Position numbers and translations under genes: made by a program
The notes under the pieces: generated by a model
Seen by the model: only the letters and a program-made list of their open reading frames with translations
Databases searched by the model: none
What the model was told of the DNA's origin: nothing
From: a virus
IMG/VR virus record: IMGVR_UViG_3300032265_002598
Span: 1-64,000 of that record
Length of the DNA: 64,000 nt
Reading direction: 5' to 3' (one strand)
Shown: in pieces, positions 7,967-15,794 of the stretch
How positions within the stretch are numbered: position 1 is the first letter of the stretch
Layout: each line of letters opens with the position of its first letter

Positions 7967-8146
7967 TTAATCTCCTTTGCTGTTTTTTAGTAACAGATTT
8001 CCAAGAGATAAGAAACTAGGAACCCATAACCCTACAAATAATCCACAGTCTTTTGCATCTTCTACTCCACTAAACCATAGTCCCGTACTTAAAGCGAAAC
8101 TCAAAAATGCCGCAACAAGAATACTGATCTTAAATGGTGTCATCAT
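7967..8146 (-). CDS. Two-span membrane protein, 59 aa
   Basis: Start chosen at the ATG at 8146 directly after AAGGAGTTT. Two hydrophobic segments flank FVGLWVPS; paralogue of 7576-7740. Translation could also start at the adjacent second ATG. Confidence 0.65.
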   Translation of the reverse strand: MMTPFKISILVAAFLSFALSTGLWFSGVEDAKDCGLFVGLWVPSFLSLGNLLLKNSKGD

Positions 8147-8188
8147 AAACTCCTTAAAGGTTGGTAAAATTTTTCTCACAAACCTTAT

Positions 8189-8217
8189 TGTACCACAGAG
8201 ACATCGTAAGATCAAAT
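8189..8217 (-). promoter_or_regulatory. Sigma-70-type promoter
   Basis: TTGATC, 17-base spacer, TACAAT. It drives the membrane-protein genes 8146 to 7576. Confidence 0.6.
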
Positions 8218-8220
8218 ATT

Positions 8221-8406
8221 TTACAAATCATTCATGTCTGGACATTGTTTCTCTGATTGAACGCTTAATCCATTACAAAAACATACCGACTTATCCTGTC
8301 TAATCCTTACTTCACATTCTTCTGCCTTATATTCGGATTGATAAAACAAAACTGTTACAACAAAGACCATAAGAAACAAAGGGAACGTATTAATCAATTT
8401 TTCCAT
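8221..8406 (-). CDS. Membrane-anchored Cys-containing protein, 61 aa
   Basis: One N-terminal hydrophobic segment (residues about 8-23), then a short exported-looking region with four cysteines. It looks like an anchored periplasmic or surface mini-protein. Confidence 0.6.
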   Translation of the reverse strand: MEKLINTFPLFLMVFVVTVLFYQSEYKAEECEVRIRQDKSVCFCNGLSVQSEKQCPDMNDL

Positions 8407-8616
8407 TTAGATATTATCCTTATAAAGACCCACACTTACTCCAGAATCAACATTTTGATAATATTCCCCCTTACGATATTCTGGGAAATCAACTTCATTG
8501 ACCCCAAATTCTATCCTAAGATATTCGCTAGTATAAGCCTCTCCTGCAAAATAATCAGTAAAGACTTTGACTCTTTCAACTGTTGATCCTCTAGCCACAA
8601 TAAAAACCCAACTCAT
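8407..8616 (-). CDS. Hypothetical protein, 69 aa
   Basis: Opens with a beta-rich stretch (WVFIVARGSTVERVKVF). No family recognised. Abuts the downstream gene without a gap. Confidence 0.6.
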   Translation of the reverse strand: MSWVFIVARGSTVERVKVFTDYFAGEAYTSEYLRIEFGVNEVDFPEYRKGEYYQNVDSGVSVGLYKDNI

Positions 8617-8624
8617 TTAAACTC

Positions 8625-8837
8625 CTAGCTATTAGTGATTTCTTGATAATAGTTAATGTCAATATCCAGTTCATCATCTTTGTTTAATACATAGGCAGCA
8701 TCAAAATAAATATGATCTCTTGGGTTGTGTCCAAGATGAATATGAGATTCATATGATTCTTTTTGAATAGGATCATTATATATGAATTTAGCACATTTAT
8801 TAGCTGAAATCATAAAATCTCGGTTATAGTTATCCAT
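8625..8837 (-). CDS. Hypothetical protein, 70 aa
   Basis: Asp/Asn/His-rich small protein; GGAG lies before the start. No recognised domain. Confidence 0.55.
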   Translation of the reverse strand: MDNYNRDFMISANKCAKFIYNDPIQKESYESHIHLGHNPRDHIYFDAAYVLNKDDELDIDINYYQEITNS

Positions 8838-8847
8838 TTTATTTCTC

Positions 8848-9228
8848 CTAAGAAATGTTACAATCCCTAGCGTAAATTATACCACGTTTGGCTGGAGGAT
8901 CAACTGGATTTTCAAATTTTTTGACTGATTTTACTACCCACCCAAACTTAGGCTTATCTTTCCAACCATACAACCTATCATTAATACTCACTTTATGTCT
9001 ACTCTCATCAGATTCCCACTGTTCTTTAGAGGAATACTGAATACAACCACTAAAAGTAATTGTTCCGATAATTCTACTCTTAAACTTAGCCGATTTCCCC
9101 GGAGTTTCAATTAGTGCCAACTCAACTCCCTCTAATCTTTGTGGGAGTGTATAGGAGCGAGTTTCGACCGTTTTCTGACCATTAATTAAAAGGGTAGACC
9201 AAGGCGACCGTACATTTAAACCGATCAC
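8848..9228 (-). CDS. ASCH/PUA-like domain protein
   Basis: 126 residues beginning GLNVRSPWSTLLINGQKTVE then TRSY, the ASCH-domain opening (PWa-x-LI-x-G-x-K-x-x-E-x-R). ASCH domains have the PUA fold and are usually linked to RNA binding or modified-nucleotide handling. In a phage it may act in translation control or nucleotide processing. The substrate is not known. Confidence 0.75.
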   Translation of the reverse strand: MIGLNVRSPWSTLLINGQKTVETRSYTLPQRLEGVELALIETPGKSAKFKSRIIGTITFSGCIQYSSKEQWESDESRHKVSINDRLYGWKDKPKFGWVVKSVKKFENPVDPPAKRGIIYARDCNIS

Positions 9229-9231
9229 GAA

Positions 9232-9462
9232 TTATTCCCCAAAAGGTTCAAAATTCACACTATAAAGTTTACCCTGTTTATTCTTGTATAACAACTGAGG
9301 GTTGTCCTTGTCAGTATACAACCAGATGAATGTGTTGTCAATAGGTGGGTTTATCCAATCTTTAGGATTTGAACCACTTCTAGTTAGTCTTATCTTTAGT
9401 GGCCCTACATGACCAGAAGTTATATCAAAACTTCCATCAAATCCAACTTCAATGGGTTTCAT
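9232..9462 (-). CDS. Hypothetical protein, 76 aa
   Basis: Beta-rich small protein with an FDGSFDITSGH opening. It overlaps the zinc-finger gene upstream. No family recognised. Confidence 0.55.
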   Translation of the reverse strand: MKPIEVGFDGSFDITSGHVGPLKIRLTRSGSNPKDWINPPIDNTFIWLYTDKDNPQLLYKNKQGKLYSVNFEPFGE

Positions 9463-9922
9463 TATATTCTTCTTGAGTCATATATGACCCATCTTTTTTC
9501 ATTGTGGTAAATTGGCCCATTCCCATACATTTTTCACAAGCCGCCATATCTATTTTCGGGCCTGCGGCAGCATATTCTTTAAGTAAAGTTGAATACTTTG
9601 ATTCAACAGTCTCACAGTATTCGTAAGAGTTGCCGTAAGGCAGTTTAACACACTTTTCACACTTGTCAACCATAAGATGATGATTTATGAATAATGCCAA
9701 ACTAGCATCCATCATGAGCTTATTAATGTCTGTTGGGTATTCTCCAGAGCCTTTACATTGGTTACAAGTTATCAGCGGTGGTTCTGATAGTTTTTGTATA
9801 TTCTTTTTGTGGATAGGATTAAGAATAAACATTGAAAAGACTGTGAGAACTATCACTACTCCAAAAAGTATTAGAGTAACAGTCATATCTTGTGCTTTTT
9901 GATTGTCTAGAAATCTACTCAT
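9449..9922 (-). CDS. Membrane-anchored DnaJ-type zinc-finger protein
   Basis: With the ATG at 9922 (ATGA overlap upstream) the protein has 157 residues. It has one membrane span (about 13-35) and CNQCKGSGEYP near residue 53. Further CxxC pairs (CEKC) follow, including CEKCMGMGQF near the C-terminus. CxxCxGxG repeats are the hallmark of the DnaJ central zinc domain; there is no J-domain. Possibly an anchored redox or chaperone helper. Confidence 0.65.
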   Translation of the reverse strand: MSRFLDNQKAQDMTVTLILFGVVIVLTVFSMFILNPIHKKNIQKLSEPPLITCNQCKGSGEYPTDINKLMMDASLALFINHHLMVDKCEKCVKLPYGNSYEYCETVESKYSTLLKEYAAAGPKIDMAACEKCMGMGQFTTMKKDGSYMTQEEYNETH

Positions 9923-10353
9923 TGTATAATAATACCTCTTAACCACTTTAATACATTCATAGGATGTTGATTTCTAAATTGAGGAGTTGAACTAATATAG
10001 CCAGCAGCCATATGAATCATAGTATTTTGATTAGCTATGATACTCTCTAGTTCTTTAATTCTATCTTTTTGAGATTCACTAGATTTGTATGCTGATTCTA
10101 GTTGTATCCTTTTATCTTTAACTTCATTTTGTAATGGAGTAATTCGTGTTTCCCATAGTTCATCAATATCTTTGTGCTTTTTTTCTTCTGTCTCTGCAAG
10201 TTTTTGTTCTAGTTCTTTATAGCTTTTATTAGGAGGATTAATTCTTGATGTACATTTTTCATATTCTTCTTGTTGGTTCCTAAGAGCAGTAATAGTTTGT
10301 CTTAGTTCAAGATTCTTCTGTAGTAATTCATCATAGCTTAGTTGTTTACTCAT
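9919..10353 (-). CDS. Coiled-coil protein, 144 aa
   Basis: The N-terminus SYDELLQKNLELRQTI is shared with the gene at 12099-12335. A long Glu/Lys heptad region spans residues about 5-110. It is part of a family of shuffled small proteins in this interval. Confidence 0.65.
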   Translation of the reverse strand: MSKQLSYDELLQKNLELRQTITALRNQQEEYEKCTSRINPPNKSYKELEQKLAETEEKKHKDIDELWETRITPLQNEVKDKRIQLESAYKSSESQKDRIKELESIIANQNTMIHMAAGYISSTPQFRNQHPMNVLKWLRGIIIQ

Positions 10354-10558
10354 GAGTCACCACAATCTTTACTCCATCAAATTCATGACGATCATAGCTA
10401 TCACTAGGATATTGACTTGGTATTTGTTTTCTTGCTATTTTCCATGTAATATGTTTATCTTTTCCACTAACATTGTATGTTCTGTCAAGATATTCTAACA
10501 AAATAGCAGAAATATCTTCTACCGACAATTCGATCTCTTTCTTATTTTGAATTTTCAT
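10346..10558 (-). CDS. Hypothetical protein, 70 aa
   Basis: Charged protein with no recognised domain. Overlaps its downstream neighbour by eight bases and abuts the upstream gene. Confidence 0.6.
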   Translation of the reverse strand: MKIQNKKEIELSVEDISAILLEYLDRTYNVSGKDKHITWKIARKQIPSQYPSDSYDRHEFDGVKIVVTHE

Positions 10559-11043
10559 TATTTATCCTTTATTCTTTCTAATAGATTACGGAGGATGGTG
10601 GCTCTTTTTTGCCACAATTGAATCTGATCTGGAGAGGTTTCGTTTGCCGCTTGCAGAATTGCATCCATTTCCGCCCAATCAATCGCCTCAATTTCTTTAT
10701 CGGTAAGGTTGGGTGAACGATAAAGAGGAACAATATCACCACCAGCACAAATATCACGATGAGCAACCGCTTTATCATATGATGCGAAAACAAAATAAGA
10801 ATCGGGTTGCATGACCGCCCATGCAATAGGTTCATTTTCTTTAGTCATTAGTTTAGCGTCATGATCTGACAGTATCTCTCTGACGGTAATAGCTGACTTT
10901 TCCTCAAGCGTCAACCCGTCTGGGGCTAAATGGTCAAATGCACATTCTCCGTTAAATCCTTCACAAGTGAAGCTAAAGCCCTCGTAAAATGCCCTCGTCA
11001 GCATTGATGCCACTTCTTCATCCGTTAGAATTATAGGTTTCAT
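10558..11043 (-). CDS. Hypothetical protein with LTDKEIEAI C-terminal module, 161 aa
   Basis: The C-terminal 50 residues (LTDKEIEAIDW...RATILRNLLERIKDK) recur in 12335-12574 and, more distantly, in 12099-12335. The N-terminal 100 residues are unique. Codon use is more GC-rich than its neighbours, which suggests separate acquisition of the front part. Confidence 0.65.
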   Translation of the reverse strand: MKPIILTDEEVASMLTRAFYEGFSFTCEGFNGECAFDHLAPDGLTLEEKSAITVREILSDHDAKLMTKENEPIAWAVMQPDSYFVFASYDKAVAHRDICAGGDIVPLYRSPNLTDKEIEAIDWAEMDAILQAANETSPDQIQLWQKRATILRNLLERIKDK

Positions 11044-11228
11044 AATAGCTCATGTTCTTTAAGGGTTTGATATAGATTTTTTACTTCTTTTTCGTCCAGA
11101 CGTAGTTCGCTGGGATCAGTATTATTATATGAGAAAACCCTGACCAAGTAAGGTTTATTCTTCAAAAGCTCATTATAATGAATCTCGATAGTATCATATT
11201 CAAGATTCAGAGTTCTTAGCAGAGTCAT
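11040..11228 (-). CDS. Hypothetical protein, 62 aa
   Basis: Small acidic protein. ATGA overlap with the downstream gene and a 29-base overlap upstream. No family recognised. Confidence 0.55.
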   Translation of the reverse strand: MTLLRTLNLEYDTIEIHYNELLKNKPYLVRVFSYNNTDPSELRLDEKEVKNLYQTLKEHELL

Positions 11229-11400
11229 TAGTTATCTCAATCATCTTTGGATAATCGCCATCCCACACATTAATATAGCATTTTGAATCTTTAGAAAAAC
11301 TCATAGCAGTAGCACCCCAATTATCTCTAATCTTGGATATGCAAGCTATACAATATCCTTCTTTAAGATGTTCACAGTTTCCTTTATATGGTATGCTCAT
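11200..11400 (-). CDS. Cys/His-containing small protein, 66 aa
   Basis: The early segment CEHLKEGYCIAC could chelate a metal (C-H-C-C). The remainder is beta-like. No family recognised. Confidence 0.55.
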   Translation of the reverse strand: MSIPYKGNCEHLKEGYCIACISKIRDNWGATAMSFSKDSKCYINVWDGDYPKMIEITNDSAKNSES

Positions 11401-11403
11401 TTT

Positions 11404-11655
11404 TCAAGACCTTATTTTAGAAATTCCCCATAAATGTTGATACATTTCTTCAATTACATGAGCAGCAACATTATTGATACTATCTTTAGGATTGTATAGA
11501 TTTTTAATTAGTAAATGAAATAGGTGTTTATCGATTGGATTTAATTGAATCAATAATGATCCATTCTTCATCTTATTAAAATGAAAATCCCTATATTCTG
11601 CATAAATGTACTGGATAACTTTAAAGTGGTAAGCCTTATATTCAGATTTAGTCAT
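11404..11655 (-). CDS. Hypothetical helical protein, 83 aa
   Basis: Start set at the ATG at 11655 because the upstream mini-gene ends there with a TAATG junction. His/Tyr/Lys-rich helical protein of unknown role. Confidence 0.55.
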   Translation of the reverse strand: MTKSEYKAYHFKVIQYIYAEYRDFHFNKMKNGSLLIQLNPIDKHLFHLLIKNLYNPKDSINNVAAHVIEEMYQHLWGISKIRS

Positions 11656-11744
11656 TAAAATAAATCCCCATATCCATTCCACCAATCATAAATTCGTATA
11701 CAAGCCATATATCCTAGTATACCAAACAATACAAGTCCAGCCAT
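11655..11744 (-). CDS. Tiny membrane protein, 29 aa
   Basis: ATG at 11744, one hydrophobic span, stop overlapping the next ATG (TAATG). The coupling and hydrophobic profile match other mini membrane proteins here. Confidence 0.45.
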   Translation of the reverse strand: MAGLVLFGILGYMACIRIYDWWNGYGDLF

Positions 11745-11920
11745 TATTTATTCTCCACATACCATTTCTCAACAAATACTACACTATCCAAATATCTTGT
11801 CAACTTAATAATATCCGCACTAAGTTCATTATCGCCCACACTATTTTTCTCAAGACTTTCCAAAGCCTTAAATAGAATATTAATCTGTTTAGTTGTCAAA
11901 TCCAAGTTTAATCTAGTCAT
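11744..11920 (-). CDS. Hypothetical helical protein, 58 aa
   Basis: MTRLNLDLTTKQINILFKAL start and a predicted all-helical body. It overlaps both neighbours by a single base. The opening resembles the LTNKELELL helices at 13295-13480. Confidence 0.5.
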   Translation of the reverse strand: MTRLNLDLTTKQINILFKALESLEKNSVGDNELSADIIKLTRYLDSVVFVEKWYVENK

Positions 11921-12099
11921 TAGTTATTCTCCATAGTTGTCCAGTAAGTATAAATCCAATTAGCCTCTTTATTAGTACAACATGACCACAATATTTTAAA
12001 TTGATGAGGACTAACTTCCCTCACAATATCTTTCCCATCAACACTTTCATTACCTTGAGGCTTTCCCAAAAGGTCTGTCCAAGTTTTTTGAATTATCAT
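11920..12099 (-). CDS. Hypothetical protein, 59 aa
   Basis: ATG at 12099 to TAA at 11920, with one-base junctions (TAATG) on both sides. Trp-rich C-terminal half. Unknown function. Confidence 0.5.
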   Translation of the reverse strand: MIIQKTWTDLLGKPQGNESVDGKDIVREVSPHQFKILWSCCTNKEANWIYTYWTTMENN

Positions 12100-12335
12100 T
12101 ATTTATCCTTTGTTTTTTCAAGTAGATTGAGGAGTGTGTCACGATGTATCCCGTCGTGAAAATTTGCGTACCACTCAATCGCCTCCCTCTCCTCGTCGGT
12201 TAGGGCTGGCTTTGATTCGTTGATAGTTGTAGCAAATTTACTAAGTTCTTTGTAATATTTTCTCAATTCTTCAATAGATTGTCTTAGTTCAAGATTTTCC
12301 TGTAGTAATTCTTCATATGTTAGTTTTTTAGTCAT
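12099..12335 (-). CDS. Mosaic small protein, 78 aa
   Basis: Its N-terminal helix (LTYEELLQENLELRQSI) matches the start of 9919-10353. Its C-terminal module (LTDEEREAIEWY...LLEKTKDK) matches the end of 10558-11043. It therefore looks like a fusion of two family modules. Confidence 0.65.
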   Translation of the reverse strand: MTKKLTYEELLQENLELRQSIEELRKYYKELSKFATTINESKPALTDEEREAIEWYANFHDGIHRDTLLNLLEKTKDK

Positions 12336-12574
12336 TATTTATACTTTATTCTTTCTAATAGATTACGGAGAGTCTCTGCTCTTTTTATACCTGTCCACTG
12401 CTCCACACACCACTCAATCGCCTCAATTTCTTTATCCGTAAGTTTCAAACTCTTAATCTCTGCATTTTTAGATAAAGAAGGCGGCTGACCACTTGGCATT
12501 TCACGATAAGAATCTGTAGTTCGGATGTTTGCCAGAGTGTCACCCTCTGTTACGGCGTATTTTTTATTCATCAT
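12335..12574 (-). CDS. LTDKEIEAI-module protein, 79 aa
   Basis: C-terminal LTDKEIEAIEWC...TLRNLLERIKYK is nearly the same as in 10558-11043. The N-terminal part is unrelated. Starts with two consecutive ATG codons. Confidence 0.6.
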   Translation of the reverse strand: MMNKKYAVTEGDTLANIRTTDSYREMPSGQPPSLSKNAEIKSLKLTDKEIEAIEWCVEQWTGIKRAETLRNLLERIKYK

Positions 12575-12833
12575 TATCCTTTGTTTCTTTTCTTTCTCCG
12601 GTTGGAATCCATCTTGAATTTATCTGAGAATCTGCCCACTCAAACCATTGTTGTGGAGTAAAATTATAGTAATCATCTGGTCGTCCTGCTGGAGATAGTT
12701 TTTCTCCAATTTTCATAGCAACATTACGCCATTCATCAATTTCTACTATATCTCCCATAATAGGAATCGTACCCTCATTATATTTTCGGAGTCTTTTGAT
12801 AAATTCTTGACCAACATTAAGAGGTTCAGTCAT
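12564..12833 (-). CDS. Hypothetical protein, 89 aa
   Basis: Mixed helical protein with a Trp-rich C-terminal half. No recognised family; overlaps both neighbours. Confidence 0.6.
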   Translation of the reverse strand: MTEPLNVGQEFIKRLRKYNEGTIPIMGDIVEIDEWRNVAMKIGEKLSPAGRPDDYYNFTPQQWFEWADSQINSRWIPTGERKETKDNDE

Positions 12834-13036
12834 TTCTTTTCTCCTTCAAACTGTGATTCATCAATAAAACTATTGATAAAATTAGCAAGACCCTTAAGCT
12901 CTTCTTTTGTAAACTTAAATTTCATCCATTCCCAACTGATAACATTGTTTATGGTCAAATTAAAAATAGACCCAAACTTCTCCATTTCAAAATTAAAAAC
13001 ATCAGCTTTATAGGAATCCTTAGTCACAATACTCAT
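12830..13036 (-). CDS. ELKxLAxFIN-family protein, 68 aa
   Basis: Ends with TKEELKGLANFINSFIDES, a helix shared with the next gene upstream (DELKMLADFINEFLDD). The two are tandem diverged duplicates. Confidence 0.6.
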   Translation of the reverse strand: MSIVTKDSYKADVFNFEMEKFGSIFNLTINNVISWEWMKFKFTKEELKGLANFINSFIDESQFEGEKK

Positions 13037-13305
13037 TATTCATCTCCCTCAAAAAGTTCCACATAGTTGTTACCATTAGTGTCATCCAAAAACTCATTAA
13101 TAAAATCGGCTAACATCTTTAGTTCATCTCTTCTTAATACTGTCTCATATTTCTGATAAATATCATTCTTAATCCTGAGCATATAGTTACGCTTTGACAG
13201 GTTAGGATTGTACAATAATTCGACCAAATCTATTGTCAAATTAAGATATTCTGATTTCATTTGATTTGTTTTCCATTTGTTTAATGGATTGGGTTCATTT
13301 CCCAC
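13036..13305 (-). CDS. ELKxLAxFIN-family protein, 89 aa
   Basis: Paralogue of 12830-13036, with a beta-rich first half and the conserved C-terminal helix. Abuts its neighbour at one base. Confidence 0.6.
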   Translation of the reverse strand: MGNEPNPLNKWKTNQMKSEYLNLTIDLVELLYNPNLSKRNYMLRIKNDIYQKYETVLRRDELKMLADFINEFLDDTNGNNYVELFEGDE

Positions 13306-13480
13306 TAAAGACTATTTGATTGTTATCTTTTTGGGCCTTGATCCCAATAATATGTCGTAACATAATGTGGGCATTATTAACTTCAAAGCCGGGTTTATCC
13401 CTTTTTTGGTCAATATAATAGTGGATTATAGAAGCTAAAAGCTCTAGTTCCTTGTTGGTCAATTGAATCTGTTTATACAT
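13295..13480 (-). CDS. Related small helical protein, 61 aa
   Basis: LTNKELELLASIIHYYIDQ near the start looks like the same helix as in the two genes below it. First gene after the promoter at 13524-13552. Confidence 0.6.
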   Translation of the reverse strand: MYKQIQLTNKELELLASIIHYYIDQKRDKPGFEVNNAHIMLRHIIGIKAQKDNNQIVFSGK

Positions 13481-13523
13481 CTTTTCAGCCTTAAAATTAA
13501 CTTTTCCTACCCTTATCAGTAAC

Positions 13524-13552
13524 AGTATACCACAGACTCAAACCCTTGTCAA
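13524..13552 (-). promoter_or_regulatory. Sigma-70-type promoter
   Basis: TTGACA, 17-base spacer, TATACT. It starts the long leftward operon from 13480 down. Confidence 0.8.
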
Positions 13553-13569
13553 GTATCGACAGGATGGGC

Positions 13570-13598
13570 TTGACAACTTTAGCCAGTTATGCTACAAT
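13570..13598 (+). promoter_or_regulatory. Sigma-70-type promoter facing right
   Basis: TTGACA, 17-base spacer, TACAAT on the plus strand, back-to-back with the leftward promoter at 13524. No rightward gene follows; a short non-coding or antisense RNA is possible. Confidence 0.55.
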
Positions 13599-13696
13599 TT
13601 CCTTAGTCCTTTAACCCAATTTTCAGCACGGGATAAGCTAATAAGTGAATTAATATTGAATTAGCCATATAATAGACGATATTACCTAACAAAACC

Positions 13697-13876
13697 CTAC
13701 TTTTCAGTAATCTGGGAATCTGTATAGATAATATTGGGGGGATTAAGGGTTGGTGACATAAAAGAAGTTACAAAAAATCGCACAGAAAGCATAGAAACTA
13801 TAGTAACTAGCCCCACAAATACTAGTTCCTTAATAAAAGGGATGTGAAATTCTTCTTTTTTTAAAACTTTACTCAT
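13697..13876 (-). CDS. Single-span membrane protein, 59 aa
   Basis: Start at 13876 behind GAGG. Basic N-terminus, one membrane span (about residues 16-40), Pro-rich tail. Coupled to the upstream mini-gene. Confidence 0.6.
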   Translation of the reverse strand: MSKVLKKEEFHIPFIKELVFVGLVTIVSMLSVRFFVTSFMSPTLNPPNIIYTDSQITEK

Positions 13877-13988
13877 TATAGTCCTCATATAAAAAACGCT
13901 CTAAATACCAGATCAAAGCTGATCGAATGATGATGCAGGAGAAAATGATATGTGGGCCATATATAATAAGATTATTATTTTCCACCAT
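13869..13988 (-). CDS. Small membrane-associated protein, 39 aa
   Basis: ATG at 13988; a hydrophobic middle and acidic end. It overlaps both neighbours by 8 and 14 bases. Support is packing only. Confidence 0.4.
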   Translation of the reverse strand: MVENNNLIIYGPHIIFSCIIIRSALIWYLERFLYEDYNE

Positions 13989-14130
13989 AATACCTCATGA
14001 ATCTATAGAGGATTGCTGACAGGATTAAGATTCCTATGAGGGAAATGAATATTCTAGTAGGATCATCATGGATCAATACTGGAACTGGAAACTTAGTCGC
14101 TACGCTTATTAGAATCTGATTGATTAACAT
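13975..14130 (-). CDS. Single-span membrane protein, 51 aa
   Basis: ATG at 14130 with a C-terminal hydrophobic span (IFISLIGILILSAILY). Overlaps both neighbours. Confidence 0.5.
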   Translation of the reverse strand: MLINQILISVATKFPVPVLIHDDPTRIFISLIGILILSAILYRFMRYYGGK

Positions 14131-14224
14131 AGCTAGTCCAGTAGTATGATAATAGGGGAATTAAAATTTCCACAAATACAAACAACCCAGCAACAAATCC
14201 CAACACTTCTAATCCATCTTTCAT
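14093..14224 (-). CDS. Single-span membrane protein, 43 aa
   Basis: ATG at 14224 overlaps the upstream stop (ATGA). N-terminal hydrophobic span, then a polar tail. Confidence 0.5.
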   Translation of the reverse strand: MKDGLEVLGFVAGLFVFVEILIPLLSYYWTSYVNQSDSNKRSD

Positions 14225-14373
14225 GATCGGAAGTTTTTCTTAATTAGTTCAAGAAAGAAATTTGTTTTAGGAGGAAGTTTAGGTTGTGGGGCCGGGTCAA
14301 TATTTTCTACTGGTTTTTCATCAATAGATTTTTTCCTACTACATTTACCTTTGCAACATTTCTTTTTTGCCAT
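14221..14373 (-). CDS. Basic Cys/Pro-rich mini-protein, 50 aa
   Basis: Start at 14373 (MAKKKCCKGKCSRKK), four bases off the downstream gene. The Cys/Lys head could bind metal or nucleic acid; the second half is Pro-rich. Its leader contains repeat B. Confidence 0.55.
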   Translation of the reverse strand: MAKKKCCKGKCSRKKSIDEKPVENIDPAPQPKLPPKTNFFLELIKKNFRS

Positions 14374-14380
14374 AAAACTC

Positions 14381-14428
14381 ACTGACTGTTTCCATAAATT
14401 CCAAACCCGGAATTTTAGGTGAGACAAA
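14381..14428 (-). repeat. Repeat B copy 1
   Basis: CTGACTGT block, degenerate central stem and GAGACAAA block of the family. It lies just before the start of the gene at 14221-14373. Confidence 0.55.
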
Positions 14429-14448
14429 GATATATTATCTCAAGAGTA

Positions 14449-14661
14449 TTATACAACTGGCTGGCTATCAATACAAGTTTTATTTTCTAATTTGGGGATT
14501 AGATTATTATCATCAGTAGGTTTCTTAACATTAATGACTAACAGACAATCAGTTAGGTCTGGACTATTATTCTCTTTTTGGTATTTGGTAATAGACTCTT
14601 GAATCTTGTTACAAATGTATCCACAGTCCATTTGATTCTGTAATTTAATAGTTATTATCAT
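14449..14661 (-). CDS. Hypothetical protein, 70 aa
   Basis: Begins MIITIKLQNQMDCGYICNKI. Mixed alpha/beta with several cysteines. It lies between two copies of repeat B. No family recognised. Confidence 0.55.
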   Translation of the reverse strand: MIITIKLQNQMDCGYICNKIQESITKYQKENNSPDLTDCLLVINVKKPTDDNNLIPKLENKTCIDSQPVV

Positions 14662-14673
14662 GACTAAATCTCG

Positions 14674-14719
14674 CTGACTGTCCTCATTAATCCGAACCCG
14701 ACTTTATTAGCTGGGACAA
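14674..14719 (-). repeat. Repeat B copy 2
   Basis: CTGACTGT and GCTGGGACAA blocks are intact, with a degenerate central stem. It lies between the methyltransferase stop and the next start. Confidence 0.6.
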
Positions 14720-15339
14720 TTAATTATCTTCCAATGTACTCCGGATGTTTCTAGTCTTTTGTTATTTTCTTTACAGAATTTATCTACTGCTTTTTTAACA
14801 CTAATCCATGAAGCATAATCATCTCCAAAAATTATTCCATTGGGGCTCAGTAATCCAATATAGTTTTGAATATCTAGGTAAACATCTTCTTCATCATGAG
14901 AAGCATCTATGTAAATTAGGTCAGCTGTAATTTTTTGATTTTTAAAATATCTAGATGCAATAGATGATGTGTTAGGAAAAGGCACAATAATATCTTGCAT
15001 ATTTTCATGAACAACATTACTTAAGAACTGATAATATACCTGAGGATATCCATTTTTTTGTAATAGATTTCTTTCTGGGGTTTCTCTAAGATGATCCCAA
15101 AATTCTAATGCTCCTAACCATGTATCAACACAAAAAATCTTACAATTCAATTGTAACTCTCTTATCTTTTTAGCCATAGTAATAGCTGACTGTCCTTTCC
15201 AGCTACCAACTTCTATGATTAATTTGGGTTTTAATTCAGAAATTAATTTTGAAAAGATTTGGGAATCTCCATTCCATCCTTGACAATCATATGGCAATAG
15301 GTCTAAGTTATGATAAATTGTATGATCTATTTTATTCAT
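14707..15339 (-). CDS. SAM-dependent methyltransferase (class I)
   Basis: 210 residues. Motif I is LIIEVGSWKGQSAITMA (near 40). CVDTWLGA (near 70) follows, then DLIYIDASHDEEDVYLDI (near 140) and GIIFGDDY (near 165). This matches the Rossmann methyltransferases of the CmcI/macrocin O-methyltransferase type, which act on sugars or small molecules. A role in glycan or surface modification is inferred. Repeat B covers its last codons. Confidence 0.8.
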   Translation of the reverse strand: MNKIDHTIYHNLDLLPYDCQGWNGDSQIFSKLISELKPKLIIEVGSWKGQSAITMAKKIRELQLNCKIFCVDTWLGALEFWDHLRETPERNLLQKNGYPQVYYQFLSNVVHENMQDIIVPFPNTSSIASRYFKNQKITADLIYIDASHDEEDVYLDIQNYIGLLSPNGIIFGDDYASWISVKKAVDKFCKENNKRLETSGVHWKIINCPS

Positions 15340-15367
15340 TTTAATTATTTTCTATTACGAGTATAAG

Positions 15368-15400
15368 AAAAAACCCCCAAATTTCTTCAGGGGAGTTTTC
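15368..15400 (-). terminator. Rho-independent terminator
   Basis: On the minus strand, ACTCCCC pairs with GGGGGTT and runs into six T. It ends the transcript of the secreted protein at 15455-15670. Confidence 0.75.
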
Positions 15401-15454
15401 CGTGTGATCTATAGTCTGACCAATCTATGATCGTTCAAACTATCAACCAGAATA

Positions 15455-15670
15455 TTAACGAACCACACTACGAACGCGGGCCACAGTCCTTCGACCAACA
15501 TTACGAGTAGCCTCAACAGTTCGGCGTGTTACTGTTACTGGAACTGAAATTAGTTCTCTTGTAACATTGACAGTCCTACTACGAAGTGTACAATTACCAC
15601 TAGCACATTCGCCAGCATAGACCGATGAACCAAATACCATAAGAGCAACAACTAGAATAAACTTCATCAT
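15455..15670 (-). CDS. Secreted basic protein of planctomycete type, 71 aa
   Basis: The start at 15670 gives MMKFILVVALMVFGSSVYAG, a clear signal peptide. The mature part is rich in Arg/Val/Thr repeats (RTVNVTRELI, TRRTVEATRN, GRRTVARVR). I recall similar RRTV repeats in small exported planctomycete proteins; this is unverified. The basic mature part could bind envelope polymers. It has its own promoter, leader hairpin and terminator, so it is a one-gene unit. Confidence 0.7.
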   Translation of the reverse strand: MMKFILVVALMVFGSSVYAGECASGNCTLRSRTVNVTRELISVPVTVTRRTVEATRNVGRRTVARVRSVVR

Positions 15671-15697
15671 AATAAAATATCTCCTTGGGAAAGTGAT

Positions 15698-15713
15698 GTC
15701 GCTTCCGTGCGAC
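15698..15713 (-). promoter_or_regulatory. Leader hairpin
   Basis: GTCGC, six-base loop, GCGAC in the 5' leader of the secreted-protein gene. It may stabilise or control the message. Confidence 0.4.
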
Positions 15714-15725
15714 TGTTGATGTTCT

Positions 15726-15753
15726 ATAATAGGCATCGGAGATATACGGTCAA
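15726..15753 (-). promoter_or_regulatory. Sigma-70-type promoter
   Basis: TTGACC, 16-base spacer with CCGATG, TATTAT. It drives the secreted-protein gene at 15455. Confidence 0.65.
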
Positions 15754-15794
15754 GTTTATTTTTCTTAATCAATCCTACTGACTCCACAATGTCG

